This document shows positions 1 to 10,854 of a stretch of DNA of 64,000 nt, piece by piece. The stretch comes from Rhodobacter xanthinilyticus (lineage in GTDB: Bacteria; Pseudomonadota; Alphaproteobacteria; Rhodobacterales; Rhodobacteraceae), in assembly GCF_001856665.1 (NCBI RefSeq), contig NZ_CP017781.1:1397501-1461500 (forward strand). Reading direction: 5' to 3'. Positions within the stretch are counted from its first letter, which is position 1. The number at the start of each line of letters is the position of its first letter. Below the pieces are notes generated by a model. That model saw only the letters and a program-made list of their open reading frames with translations. It made no database searches and had not been told where the DNA came from. The position numbers were made by a program, and so were the translations under genes.

Positions 1-2568
<2,568 letters not shown>

Positions 2569-2649
2569 TGATCCAGTAGCAGCAAGGCTCACGATCAAAA
2601 GCAAGTATACACTGGTTACATACAAGACTTGGACAGGCTTCTTCCTCGG

Positions 2650-2765
2650 TTTGGTGGTCATAGCGCTGGCTAAACACCCGATCCCATCCCGAACTCGGCC
2701 GTTAAGGGCCAACACGCCAATGGTACTGCGTCTCAAGACGTGGGAGAGTAGGTCACCGCCAAACC
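2650..2765 (+). rRNA. rrf: 5S ribosomal RNA
   Basis: 5S rRNA about 80 bases after 23S. It shows the typical core CCCGATCCCATCCCGAACTC and complementary ends (TTTGGTGG with CCGCCAAA). Ends are estimated to within a few bases. Confidence 0.95.
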
Positions 2766-2845
2766 TAGAAAGAAGCCAATCTCTCAGAACGATAACAAAA
2801 AATACCCCGTCAGCCCATAAAGCCCTCGGGGCAATATACACCCGG

Positions 2846-2925
<80 letters not shown>

Positions 2926-2949
2926 TATCACAAGATATCAGACCCTTAG

Positions 2950-2975
2950 AACCCGACGCAAACCGTCGGGTTTTT
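2950..2975 (+). terminator. Rho-independent terminator just inside attL
   Basis: A perfect 9-bp stem (AACCCGACG with CGTCGGGTT, five-base loop) runs into TTTTT. It is prophage DNA, yet it sits where the rrn operon terminator should be, so it probably stops rRNA/tRNA transcription from entering the element. The rest of 2976-3204 shows no gene and is taken as the leader of mcrB. Confidence 0.8.
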
Positions 2976-3204
2976 GGTGTTCCCCTCTACATCAACGCCA
3001 CATCAACACGACACCAGAAAAACCGCACCAGCACGGATAATCACGCAGTCGCAGGCAGCAGCAGGCAACTCGCAGTTGCGTGCGATTCCGCTTCCCGCCA
3101 TCATCCCCCCGTGGTTCTCTAGACGGTGAATTGACGACGAAGGATTTTGCCCTTGGCTTCCTGACCTCGGATCAGCACCTCTCAGGCAGACGGACGGGCA
3201 GGCG

Positions 3205-5910
3205 ATGAAGCAGGACGAGTTCCGGAAGTGGTTGGTTGCGCAGGGGCAAACGGATGCGACTGCTTCGTCGCGCGTGAGCAGTGCCAAGCGCGTGGAGCAG
3301 TATCTGGGCGATCTAGATGAGTTGTTCGCGCAGGAGGATAGGGACAGCATCCTCAACCGGTTTGCCTACACGGCCGAGGATGAACGCGCAGACCGCCCCA
3401 ACCCGTCACCCGTCCCCATCGATGGTGTCTTGCGCACGGGGCTGGCCAGCCTCCAGCAGGCCCTGAAACTCTACCATTCCTTCCTGACCGAACAGTCCAA
3501 TGTGCCCGACAAGGCAGAACACAAGGCATTGGTCGACTGCCTGACCCGCAAGGAGATCGATGCGGCGATGCGGGAGTGTGATAGCTTGGGCCTTAAGGCC
3601 TTCCTCGCCCGCGGTGGCTTTGCCAGCCCTCAGGTCTGGGTCAGCGACGAGGGCAATGAGCAGTCCTATCCGGCGAAGGCGACTGTCGCAGCAGCTGTGG
3701 GGCATCTTCCCGATGGTCGTGCTCTCGCGGCCAAGGAATTCTTCAACGGTTTTGGGGAGGCGCAATCCTTCGCCAAACTCGAGGCTCTTGGGTATGAGAT
3801 CCTTCGCAAGGGTGCCAATGGCGGAGATGAAGCCTTCTCTCGCGACCGGATCGAGGGTGCGATGGACGCCTACGACCAGTTCCGCACGTCCGGTGCCCAT
3901 GCCGATGCGTTCTCAAGCTTCGGCACGCCATCCGAGTATTGGGTGCGGTCGACCCGCCCGCGCCAGGACAGGCGCTTTCCGACAAAGCCGATTGTAGGGT
4001 ACCTGCTGTCCAAGGCGTCAAACGCACTCACTGGCGGATGGAGTCAGCCACATGATGCGGCCGCACGTCTCCACGCGGCAGGCTACATTATTGTCGATCA
4101 AGACGACGTACCACTGCCGCTGCCAGAGCAGTACACCCACCTGATGCGCGGGGCAGACCGCGTGCGTTTGGTCGCACTCAATTACTACATCGCACCTGCC
4201 CGCGAAGCTGACATGTCTTCAGTGGCCATCCGTGCGCGGGACGTAGCTCGCGACATTTCCGAGCAAGATGCCTTTCCGACAATTTGCAGCGCCTTGGGTG
4301 GCAAGAAGTTCAAAGACATGGCGGGCTACTCAACGCTTCAGTCGACTACGCCCAATCCGTCCAGCACGACGACTTTCACATTCACCCTCGATACCGGGGA
4401 CAAAGAGGGTAACGCGATGGCAGATTCAGAAGCCCGCTCGCAGGACCAATTTGCCTGGACGGCGGTCAAGACGACCAACCTGATCCTCTACGGACCTCCC
4501 GGCACCGGCAAGACTTACCAGACGGCGTGGGAGGCGGTTCGCCTCTGTCTGGGCGAGGACGTCGCCGCTGGCCTCTCAGGTGAAAAGAACCGCGACCGGC
4601 TGATGGCGGAATACCGGCGCTTGATGTCCGAGGGCCGGATCGAGTTCGTGACCTTCCACCAGTCGATGTCATACGAGGAATTCGTCGAGGGGTTGAGGCC
4701 CGCTGTTGACGGAGAGGTGCCGTCGGAAAACAGTGCAGGCTTTCGACTTGAACCTGTTGCCGGGATTTTCCAGCGAGTTGCTCGGCGTGCAGAGGCCAGT
4801 GCAAGGGATGTTGCGAGCCACCGGCAGGATGCAGATGCAACTGCAGGGATGCCTGATGCCCAAGAGCCGGATGTCGCTCCGTCTGCACCGCCCGCGACAG
4901 AAGCCACAGACAACAATGATTTTCAGCCCCAACGCGCCTTGGAAAAAGGCCTGTTCACCGTGGGGCAATTGCCGCCTGTGCGCGATGGCACCTTCCGAAA
5001 ACTTGCCCAGGATGTCGCGCAACAGCTGGCGGAGGAACACCCGCAGGGTTTCTCCCTCCAGCAATATCGTGAAGCCCTCGTGCGAGCAGGTCGAGAGACG
5101 GGTATTGAGCCGACCGGTGGTTGGGAAAAACACAACATGCCCACATGGGCTAGTCATCCGGACCAGGCTTGGTTGGTGCCTGCAGACGCGACTTCCGCAA
5201 CTGCCGCGGTGCGGAACCCTCCAATGGATGGCGACTTGCAGACGTCGGGCGCCACGGTCAGGGTTGAGCAGGGTACCGCATCTGCGCATGTCCTGATCAT
5301 CGACGAGATCAACCGGGCCAACATCTCGAAAGTCTTCGGCGAACTGATCACGCTCCTGGAACCGGACAAGCGCCTCGGGCGGCGCGACGAAATCCAGCTG
5401 ACCTTGCCCTACTCGAAGAAGCCCTTCGGCGTGCCGCCCAATCTGCACATCATCGGCACCATGAACACGGCCGACCGCTCGATTGCGCTGCTGGATACGG
5501 CCCTGCGCCGTCGGTTTACCTTCAAGGAACTGATGCCGAACCCCTCAGTCCTGTCCCCGAATGTCGGCGGGATCAACCTGCAGAAGCTGCTGGCCACGAT
5601 CAACGATCGCATCGAGTATCTCTTCGACCGCGAACACCAGATCGGGCACGCCTATTTCACTGGTTGCAAGTCTGCCGAAGAGGTCGAGGTCGTCATGCGG
5701 CACAAGGTCATTCCGCTTCTGTCCGAATATTTCTACGAGGATTGGTCGAAGGTCGCCGCTGTTCTGGGCGATGGCCCGCAGGGGCCGTCCCGGTTTCTGG
5801 AGGCGCGCCGCCTGACTGCGCCGCCGGGAATTGCCGATGATGATTTCAGCGGCGAGCGGCTGCGCTGGCGCGTGAAGGAAGCATTCGACTTCTCCGAGTT
5901 CAAAGCCTGA
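3205..5910 (+). CDS. mcrB: McrB-like AAA+ GTPase of a type IV restriction system
   Basis: 901 aa. The motor subunit of an McrBC complex, which recognises modified DNA and translocates it to the McrC nuclease. Walker A GPPGTGKT near residue 430, Walker B LIIDEINRAN near 697, sensor GTMNTADRS and arginine finger ALRRRF near 755-775 define the McrB class. The 430-residue N-terminus contains two related ~90-aa units (about residues 115-200 and 215-300), each with a GF-SP or GT-SEYW motif, a YP/FP-x-K motif and a closing GY-I. They resemble the N-terminal head domain of ScoMcrA-type enzymes (inference). About 180 extra residues lie between Walker A and Walker B, including a Pro/Ala/Asp-rich linker and a possible helix-turn-helix. 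The stop overlaps the mcrC start (TGATG), so the pair is translationally coupled. Confidence 0.9.
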   Translation: MKQDEFRKWLVAQGQTDATASSRVSSAKRVEQYLGDLDELFAQEDRDSILNRFAYTAEDERADRPNPSPVPIDGVLRTGLASLQQALKLYHSFLTEQSNVPDKAEHKALVDCLTRKEIDAAMRECDSLGLKAFLARGGFASPQVWVSDEGNEQSYPAKATVAAAVGHLPDGRALAAKEFFNGFGEAQSFAKLEALGYEILRKGANGGDEAFSRDRIEGAMDAYDQFRTSGAHADAFSSFGTPSEYWVRSTRPRQDRRFPTKPIVGYLLSKASNALTGGWSQPHDAAARLHAAGYIIVDQDDVPLPLPEQYTHLMRGADRVRLVALNYYIAPAREADMSSVAIRARDVARDISEQDAFPTICSALGGKKFKDMAGYSTLQSTTPNPSSTTTFTFTLDTGDKEGNAMADSEARSQDQFAWTAVKTTNLILYGPPGTGKTYQTAWEAVRLCLGEDVAAGLSGEKNRDRLMAEYRRLMSEGRIEFVTFHQSMSYEEFVEGLRPAVDGEVPSENSAGFRLEPVAGIFQRVARRAEASARDVASHRQDADATAGMPDAQEPDVAPSAPPATEATDNNDFQPQRALEKGLFTVGQLPPVRDGTFRKLAQDVAQQLAEEHPQGFSLQQYREALVRAGRETGIEPTGGWEKHNMPTWASHPDQAWLVPADATSATAAVRNPPMDGDLQTSGATVRVEQGTASAHVLIIDEINRANISKVFGELITLLEPDKRLGRRDEIQLTLPYSKKPFGVPPNLHIIGTMNTADRSIALLDTALRRRFTFKELMPNPSVLSPNVGGINLQKLLATINDRIEYLFDREHQIGHAYFTGCKSAEEVEVVMRHKVIPLLSEYFYEDWSKVAAVLGDGPQGPSRFLEARRLTAPPGIADDDFSGERLRWRVKEAFDFSEFKA

Positions 5911-7226
5911 TGCCCCCCTGGTCGGTTCGCGAATGGGAGGCCGTGCCCTATGGCGATGAGGAGGGATGCATTCCAACGCATCTTGCCCAGCGCCTTTTTG
6001 CACTGGCCAAGGCATCCCCCTTCGCCGGGCGTGGCGGCGGTGGTGTGCTGAAACGTGAGGATGATCGGATAAAGGCGCAGGGCGTGGTCGGCGTTCTGGC
6101 GGTGCCGGGCTGCACGCTGGAAATCCTGCCGAAGATCGATGTCGGCGAAAAGGAAGGATCGGCACAAGAGACGCGCGAAATCCGCAAGCGCCTTGTCCAC
6201 ATGCTGGCGGTGGCTCTCGACCTGAAGATACAGACCGGGCGCATGACCGACCTCGACTGGCAGCGCGAAACGCTGCTGGAAATCCTGATCCGCATCTTTT
6301 GCGACAAGCTGACCGAGGCGGTGCGACGGGGCATGCCGCGGCGCTACACCCTGCACGATGATGACCTGCCGACCTTGCGGGGATCGCTGGATATCCCGCG
6401 CCAGTTTACCCGCCATCTCGCAAACCCGGGCCGTCTCGCGTGCCGCTATGACGAGTTGTCCGAGGATATCGCCCTCAACCGCATCATGAAGGCGACCATC
6501 GCGCATCTGGCGGGCATGTCGCGCAACGCGACGAACGTCCAGCGCCTGCGGGAACTGGCCTTCGTCTATGCCGAGGTTGCGGAAGTGCAGCTCCCGGCCC
6601 TGCGGTGGGACGATGTTGTCATCGACCGCACCAACAGTGCTTGGCAGGAACTCTTTGGAATGGCGCAGCTGTTCCTGCGCAACCGGTACCAAACGACCAG
6701 TGCTGGGTCGGGGCAGGGATCGGCCCTGCTCTTCGAGATGAATGCCCTGTTCGAGGAGTACATCGGCCGTCTGGTGACGCGGGCGCTGGCGGGGTCCGAA
6801 TTCCGCGTGACCCTGCAGGGTGGCCGCCTATTTTGTCTGACGTCGGTCGATGACGAACGTGCGGTTTTCCAGACCAAGCCCGACATCCTCATCAAGCTTG
6901 GCGATCAGGTTGCCCATGTGATCGACACCAAATGGAAGCGGATTTCCGACCGGATCGACGATCCGAAGCAAGGGGTCTCCCAAGCGGACGTCTATCAGAT
7001 GATGGCTTATGCCCACCTCTACAAGGCCCCGCGGCTGACGCTGCTCTATCCCCACCACGCTGGCCTGGGCGACGAAGAGGGGATCCGTGCGCGGTTCCGG
7101 GTGACGGGGCAGGAAACACTGCTGGAAACTGCGAGCTTTGATATCTCCGCTGGCGCCGACTTGCTGGACCGCATTCGTGCTCGGATACTCACTGGCCTCG
7201 AAGAAATGTCCCCCTCACTCCCGTGA
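5910..7226 (+). CDS. mcrC: McrC-like restriction endonuclease subunit
   Basis: 438 aa. The nuclease partner of McrB. The C-terminal half carries a PD-(D/E)XK signature, KPDILI followed by VIDTKWKR near residues 315-335, matching the family pattern PD...DxKW. The N-terminus (RIKAQGVVGVL, LEILPKI) is the usual McrC domain that contacts the McrB ring. It starts inside the mcrB stop codon, giving a strict two-gene operon transcribed toward the phage lysis genes. Its place beside attL fits accessory cargo rather than a core phage function. Confidence 0.92.
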   Translation: MPPWSVREWEAVPYGDEEGCIPTHLAQRLFALAKASPFAGRGGGGVLKREDDRIKAQGVVGVLAVPGCTLEILPKIDVGEKEGSAQETREIRKRLVHMLAVALDLKIQTGRMTDLDWQRETLLEILIRIFCDKLTEAVRRGMPRRYTLHDDDLPTLRGSLDIPRQFTRHLANPGRLACRYDELSEDIALNRIMKATIAHLAGMSRNATNVQRLRELAFVYAEVAEVQLPALRWDDVVIDRTNSAWQELFGMAQLFLRNRYQTTSAGSGQGSALLFEMNALFEEYIGRLVTRALAGSEFRVTLQGGRLFCLTSVDDERAVFQTKPDILIKLGDQVAHVIDTKWKRISDRIDDPKQGVSQADVYQMMAYAHLYKAPRLTLLYPHHAGLGDEEGIRARFRVTGQETLLETASFDISAGADLLDRIRARILTGLEEMSPSLP

Positions 7227-7265
7227 GGGCGAACGGCCAGCCCCTGCGAGGTGCACAATTGTGCC
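7213..7265. terminator. Two inverted repeats between mcrC and the lysis genes
   Basis: The first (CCCTCAC/GTGAGGG, 7213-7230) spans the mcrC stop codon. The second is a perfect palindrome, GCACAATTGTGC, at 7254-7265. The region separates convergent transcripts, so a bidirectional terminator or a protein site is likely. Neither repeat has a clear T-run. Confidence 0.4.
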
Positions 7266-7425
7266 CATCACTCCGTGAGACAAGCAGGGCAGCACCTGAC
7301 ATCATCAACTCGCAGCGAATCCCTGCTGCTCGTTGACATCGTGAATCCATGAACCGGGCCGGGCGATGCGCCGCGGTCGAGGCGTCTGGCGCTTGCCTCG
7401 TGGCAGGCTTCGCCCGGCTCGGATT

Positions 7426-7671
7426 TCACCTGCACGCCCGTGCCTGATCGCGCAACACGGCGTAATCGCCGAGCATCCGGACGATGACAGCCTCTCCCGG
7501 CAAAGCCTCGACCTCATCGGCGGCCCGCGCTTGATCTGCTGCGGTGTACTCGACCACAGGCGGGCAGGGCGCGCTGGTCTCAGAACTTACCGTCGCGCAG
7601 CCGGTCAGCCAGAGCATCGCGATCAGCAGGGCGGCGGGCGGCGGCGTCGAGCATCTGGCGGTGGATGGCAT
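7426..7671 (-). CDS. Rz1-like outer-membrane spanin lipoprotein (o-spanin)
   Basis: 81 aa. A lipoprotein signal sequence ends in the lipobox LTGC near residue 19, followed by a short Pro-containing periplasmic part. Outer spanins join an inner-membrane partner to fuse the two membranes in the last step of lysis. The gene starts inside the upstream Rz-like gene in a different frame, the classical embedded Rz/Rz1 arrangement. An ATG seven codons earlier (7692) is possible; this start was preferred because a GAGAGA ribosome site precedes it. Confidence 0.65.
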   Translation of the reverse strand: MPSTARCSTPPPAALLIAMLWLTGCATVSSETSAPCPPVVEYTAADQARAADEVEALPGEAVIVRMLGDYAVLRDQARACR

Positions 7672-7825
7672 CGTTTCTCTCTCGGGCATCAAGCCGTTCG
7701 GCGGCGCGCCCGGCGCGCTCGCCTGCGCGGCGCAGGTTCATGAGGAACAGCAGGATCGCTGCGGCGGTGAGGATCAGGCCCAGCGCTTTTTGCGCCGGGC
7801 CATGGCTGAGGAGCCAGCCAATCAC
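7580..7825 (-). CDS. Rz-like inner-membrane spanin candidate (i-spanin)
   Basis: 81 aa. One N-terminal membrane segment (about residues 13-30) is followed by a charged, coiled-coil-like helix rich in Arg, Glu and Ala. This is the layout of type II inner spanins. The start overlaps the endolysin stop by 4 bp and the 3' part overlaps the Rz1-like gene. No sequence motif proves the role; the assignment rests on topology and gene order. Confidence 0.6.
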   Translation of the reverse strand: MIGWLLSHGPAQKALGLILTAAAILLFLMNLRRAGERAGRAAERLDARERNDAIHRQMLDAAARRPADRDALADRLRDGKF

Positions 7826-8496
7826 CGCTGGCCCCGTTTCCAGTCGTCGAGCCGAGCATGGATCGTGACGGCGATGCCGATCAGCGCGATGGCGATCAGC
7901 ACCCAGCGCAAGGTGTCGAGGTAGGGCACCAATGGATGGATGGTGGACTGGGTTTCCAGGAGGATGTCCTGCAGCACTTCAACACTGGCGGCGCCGACGG
8001 TGGCCGCCCCAGCCGCGCCACTACCGCGCAGCGTGCGGCTTTCCGACAGCACTTCGCGCGCAGGCGTCAGTTCCGGCGCGAAGGGCACGGGCCGCGCCGG
8101 GAAGGGATCGCCCCAGGACCGGGCAGGTCCGAGGTCGATGTGCATGAAGCCGGAACGGGGGTAATAGCCGAAGCCGAGGAAGCCCACTGCCCGCGCCGCC
8201 GCCTCGAAGGCGGCAGGATCGTGGTTCGACATGGCGATGTCGAAGGCCGTGCCCTGCATGTGCTTCGAGGCCGGGGCCCCGCCCACGGCTTGGTTGTGTT
8301 CCGGGCTGCGATAGGCCGAGCGGATGATCAGCGGCTTGCCCAGCCGGTCGCGCAGGGCCTGCAGCTTGTCCATGGCTTCCGTGTTGATCTTGATCGCGCC
8401 GGTGCCGCGGCAGGCGATCTCGGCGGCCGAGAAGTTCGGCCAACGCCATGCAGACGCGGGCACATCGCGCCAGTGGGGGTAAGTCAGGGTCGGCAT
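7822..8496 (-). CDS. Peptidase M15-type endolysin with C-terminal membrane anchor
   Basis: 224 aa. Zinc D-Ala-D-Ala carboxypeptidase fold that cleaves peptidoglycan cross-links. The metal ligands are visible in SKHMQGTAFDIAM (His and Asp) and FMHIDLG (His), within about residues 75-120. The first 140 residues are the catalytic domain; a Pro/Ala-rich linker and a hydrophobic segment near residues 195-212 follow. The C-terminal anchor is unusual for a soluble endolysin and suggests export or membrane tethering before lysis. Confidence 0.85.
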   Translation of the reverse strand: MPTLTYPHWRDVPASAWRWPNFSAAEIACRGTGAIKINTEAMDKLQALRDRLGKPLIIRSAYRSPEHNQAVGGAPASKHMQGTAFDIAMSNHDPAAFEAAARAVGFLGFGYYPRSGFMHIDLGPARSWGDPFPARPVPFAPELTPAREVLSESRTLRGSGAAGAATVGAASVEVLQDILLETQSTIHPLVPYLDTLRWVLIAIALIGIAVTIHARLDDWKRGQR

Positions 8497-8513
8497 GGTG
8501 GATCCTCCAGATG

Positions 8514-8536
8514 AAAAAACCCGCCTCTGGGGCGGG
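8514..8536 (-). terminator. Rho-independent terminator between holin candidate and endolysin
   Basis: Read leftward, a 6-bp GC stem (CCCGCC/GGCGGG, five-base loop) is followed by TTTTTT. It lies inside the late transcription unit, upstream of the endolysin, so it probably attenuates endolysin expression rather than ending the operon. Confidence 0.65.
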
Positions 8537-8568
8537 GGATGTGGTCGTGGTGGTGATGTCGTCGACGA

Positions 8569-8877
8569 TCAGTCGGATCGGCCGCGCTGGAAGGCGTCGA
8601 AGAGCATGTCCCGCATGGATCGGATGTCCGTCTCGATCCGGTCGAGGCGGTCGCCATCCACCTTGCGATCTTCGCTGCGCTGCTTGTCGGTGCGGTCGCG
8701 TTCGGTAATGAGTTCCCGGTCGAGCCGGTCCAGCAGGGCCTCGTTGGTGAAGGCCTTGCGCGTGATCGCCGCGATCAAGGCCATGGTGCCACCGATCAGG
8801 GCGGTCAGCGCGGCGGTGATCCCGTGATCCCGGAAGGCCCGCGCGACCTCCCCGGCGAGAGTGGTCTGGTCGTTCAT
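8569..8877 (-). CDS. Small membrane protein, holin candidate
   Basis: 102 aa. One hydrophobic segment (about residues 20-40, ITAALTALIGGTMALIAAI) is followed by a long, highly charged amphipathic helix. Small size, one membrane span, charged tail and position directly before the endolysin fit a class III-type holin. No family motif is recognised, so the role is contextual. Confidence 0.5.
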   Translation of the reverse strand: MNDQTTLAGEVARAFRDHGITAALTALIGGTMALIAAITRKAFTNEALLDRLDRELITERDRTDKQRSEDRKVDGDRLDRIETDIRSMRDMLFDAFQRGRSD

Positions 8878-8910
8878 GATGGTCCTTTCATTGCCGCAGG
8901 CTGCGGTTGG

Positions 8911-10833
8911 TCAGAAATCAGTTTCGAGGTAGACACCGGCGCAGTCGTAGGCGACGGCGGCGGCCGTCGCGCCGGTGTTCAGGAACAGCCGCGGCGACAG
9001 GAACTGCGTCGCGGCGGGCAGGTCAGCGGTGATCTCCTGCTCAAAGACCGCGCCAGACACTTCATCGACCACGCGCACCCAGACGGATGACCCATTCGGC
9101 GGGGCCGCGATGAACAGGGTCAGCACCCCGCCCGTCGCTATGGCGAAACTCGCGCCCATGTCGGTGAGCGTCGGCGCCCCGGTGCCGTCATTCGCGACCA
9201 GTTGCCAACGGGTGTGCGTCCCGCGCTGGAAGCCGATGCCAATGCAGTTGATGGCTGCGGCCAGTGTCTGGGTGGTGGCAAGGGCTGCCGTTGAACCGTA
9301 GAGGCCGAAGAAGCCCATGCCCGTCGCCTGCAGTGTCGTGAGCGAAATCCTGGTGACGAAGGTCCAGCCGCCCAAGCCCGCCGCGTTGCCGCGCCAGCAG
9401 GCCCAGCCTGCGGAGCGCTGGTCGGCGACCGAGTCCACGACGGCCGCCGAGGTCAGACGCCAGCGCCGCATCGAGGCGGCGAGGTTCGTCGCGGCGAGGG
9501 TCGGGTGCGAGACGGTGCCGACCGAGGTGATCGGCAGGCCTTCGGTCGTGATCGTGGTGCTGACCGAGGGCGACCAGTTTGCGATCCGGTTCACCCCGAA
9601 GTGCGGCTGCAAGGGGAAGTCCCGTCCCGAGGGACGCATGACGTCGATCCACGGCGCTCCGGCGCGGTTGCGGGCATAGACCGATGCCTTGCCTGAGGGC
9701 GGCGGGGTTGGCGCGGCCGCCAGTCCCGGCAATACCGTCGGCTGCGGCAGTTCCACTTGGCCGCTGGTGCGGTCGATCCGGATCGCGTCGAAGAACGTGG
9801 ATCCGTCAGGGCTGACCTTGAAGCTGAAATCGTCGTTGCCGAGCAAGCCAATCAGCGCCCGCGCCGAAAACCCGGTCTTGAAGGCGAAAGCTGCATCGTT
9901 TCCGGCGGCCGCCTTGTTGACGGTGGCCTCGATGCCTGCGCCTACGTTGTTGAACAGCAGTGCCGGAGTGTTGACCGAAACCCGGTTGTAACTGTCCGCC
10001 GTGGCCCCGCCGAGGCCGAGAAGCTGAGCTGTCAGGTTCGCCTGCGGCATGCCGACCTGCGTGACCGCATTGGCGAAGGTGACCGTGGGCGTGTTCACCA
10101 CCGTCGTGCCGCCTGCGCCAGCCGTCGCAGAGCCGATGTTCACGACCGTGGTCGATCCGGAGGCGCCGCCGGTGCCGAGGTTCACGGTCTTGGTGACGCC
10201 GGTGGTCGTCGCCCCGGTGCCCATTCCGTAGGTCGCGGTCGTCGTGGCCGTCCCGATACTGGCGGACGCTGCCGAGACGGTGACCGTGCCCGAGGCGGTC
10301 AGAGTCCCCGAAAACGTCTTGTTGCCCGTGAAGGTCTGGGTGCCTGCAAGGATTGCCAGTTCAGAGGAGGTGTTGGGCAGGGTGAAACTCCGCGTGGTGC
10401 CGGTGCTGATCCCCGCCAGCGAGAATGTCGCCTTCTTCGTTGGGTCCGCATCGTTCACCAGGCTGAACACGGCATCGGAGACGTCGCGCGGCTCGCCCAC
10501 GACCCCCCAGACGCTGCCCGTCCAGACGAGAAACAGCCCCTCGGCCGCGACCCAGACCAGCCAGCCGGTGCGCGGCACAAGCCGGATCCACGCGCCGTCA
10601 ACCCAGAAGGCCACGTTCAAGTCCCACCCAGCCCAGAGGCCGGTCGCGCCGGAGGCCACCAGATGGCGGTTGCCGTCGGCCGGGCTGGCCGGGGGCGCGG
10701 TGCGCGTGCGGTCGAGGACCGAGAGCTGCACCATGGCGTCGAGCAGGCGCAGCGCCTCGTTGTGGGTGACGTGCTTCTGCGCCTGGGCGGCCAGAAGATA
10801 CGGCAGGCCCAGATGGGTCGTGGTGTCGGACAT
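8911..10833 (-). CDS. DUF2793 tail-fibre/receptor protein
   Basis: 640 aa. The N-terminal ~110 residues (LGLPYLLAAQAQKHVTHNEA, then WDLNVAFWVDGAWI) match DUF2793, found at the tips of GTA-like tails in alphaproteobacteria. A Gly/Thr/Ala-rich beta-repetitive stretch (about 150-270) and a C-terminal globular domain suitable for receptor binding follow. The gene lies just after the baseplate hub gene. It is likely the adsorption fibre and the main determinant of host range. Confidence 0.8.
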   Translation of the reverse strand: MSDTTTHLGLPYLLAAQAQKHVTHNEALRLLDAMVQLSVLDRTRTAPPASPADGNRHLVASGATGLWAGWDLNVAFWVDGAWIRLVPRTGWLVWVAAEGLFLVWTGSVWGVVGEPRDVSDAVFSLVNDADPTKKATFSLAGISTGTTRSFTLPNTSSELAILAGTQTFTGNKTFSGTLTASGTVTVSAASASIGTATTTATYGMGTGATTTGVTKTVNLGTGGASGSTTVVNIGSATAGAGGTTVVNTPTVTFANAVTQVGMPQANLTAQLLGLGGATADSYNRVSVNTPALLFNNVGAGIEATVNKAAAGNDAAFAFKTGFSARALIGLLGNDDFSFKVSPDGSTFFDAIRIDRTSGQVELPQPTVLPGLAAAPTPPPSGKASVYARNRAGAPWIDVMRPSGRDFPLQPHFGVNRIANWSPSVSTTITTEGLPITSVGTVSHPTLAATNLAASMRRWRLTSAAVVDSVADQRSAGWACWRGNAAGLGGWTFVTRISLTTLQATGMGFFGLYGSTAALATTQTLAAAINCIGIGFQRGTHTRWQLVANDGTGAPTLTDMGASFAIATGGVLTLFIAAPPNGSSVWVRVVDEVSGAVFEQEITADLPAATQFLSPRLFLNTGATAAAVAYDCAGVYLETDF

Positions 10834-10854
10834 GGGGATTCCCGTGGATTGGGA

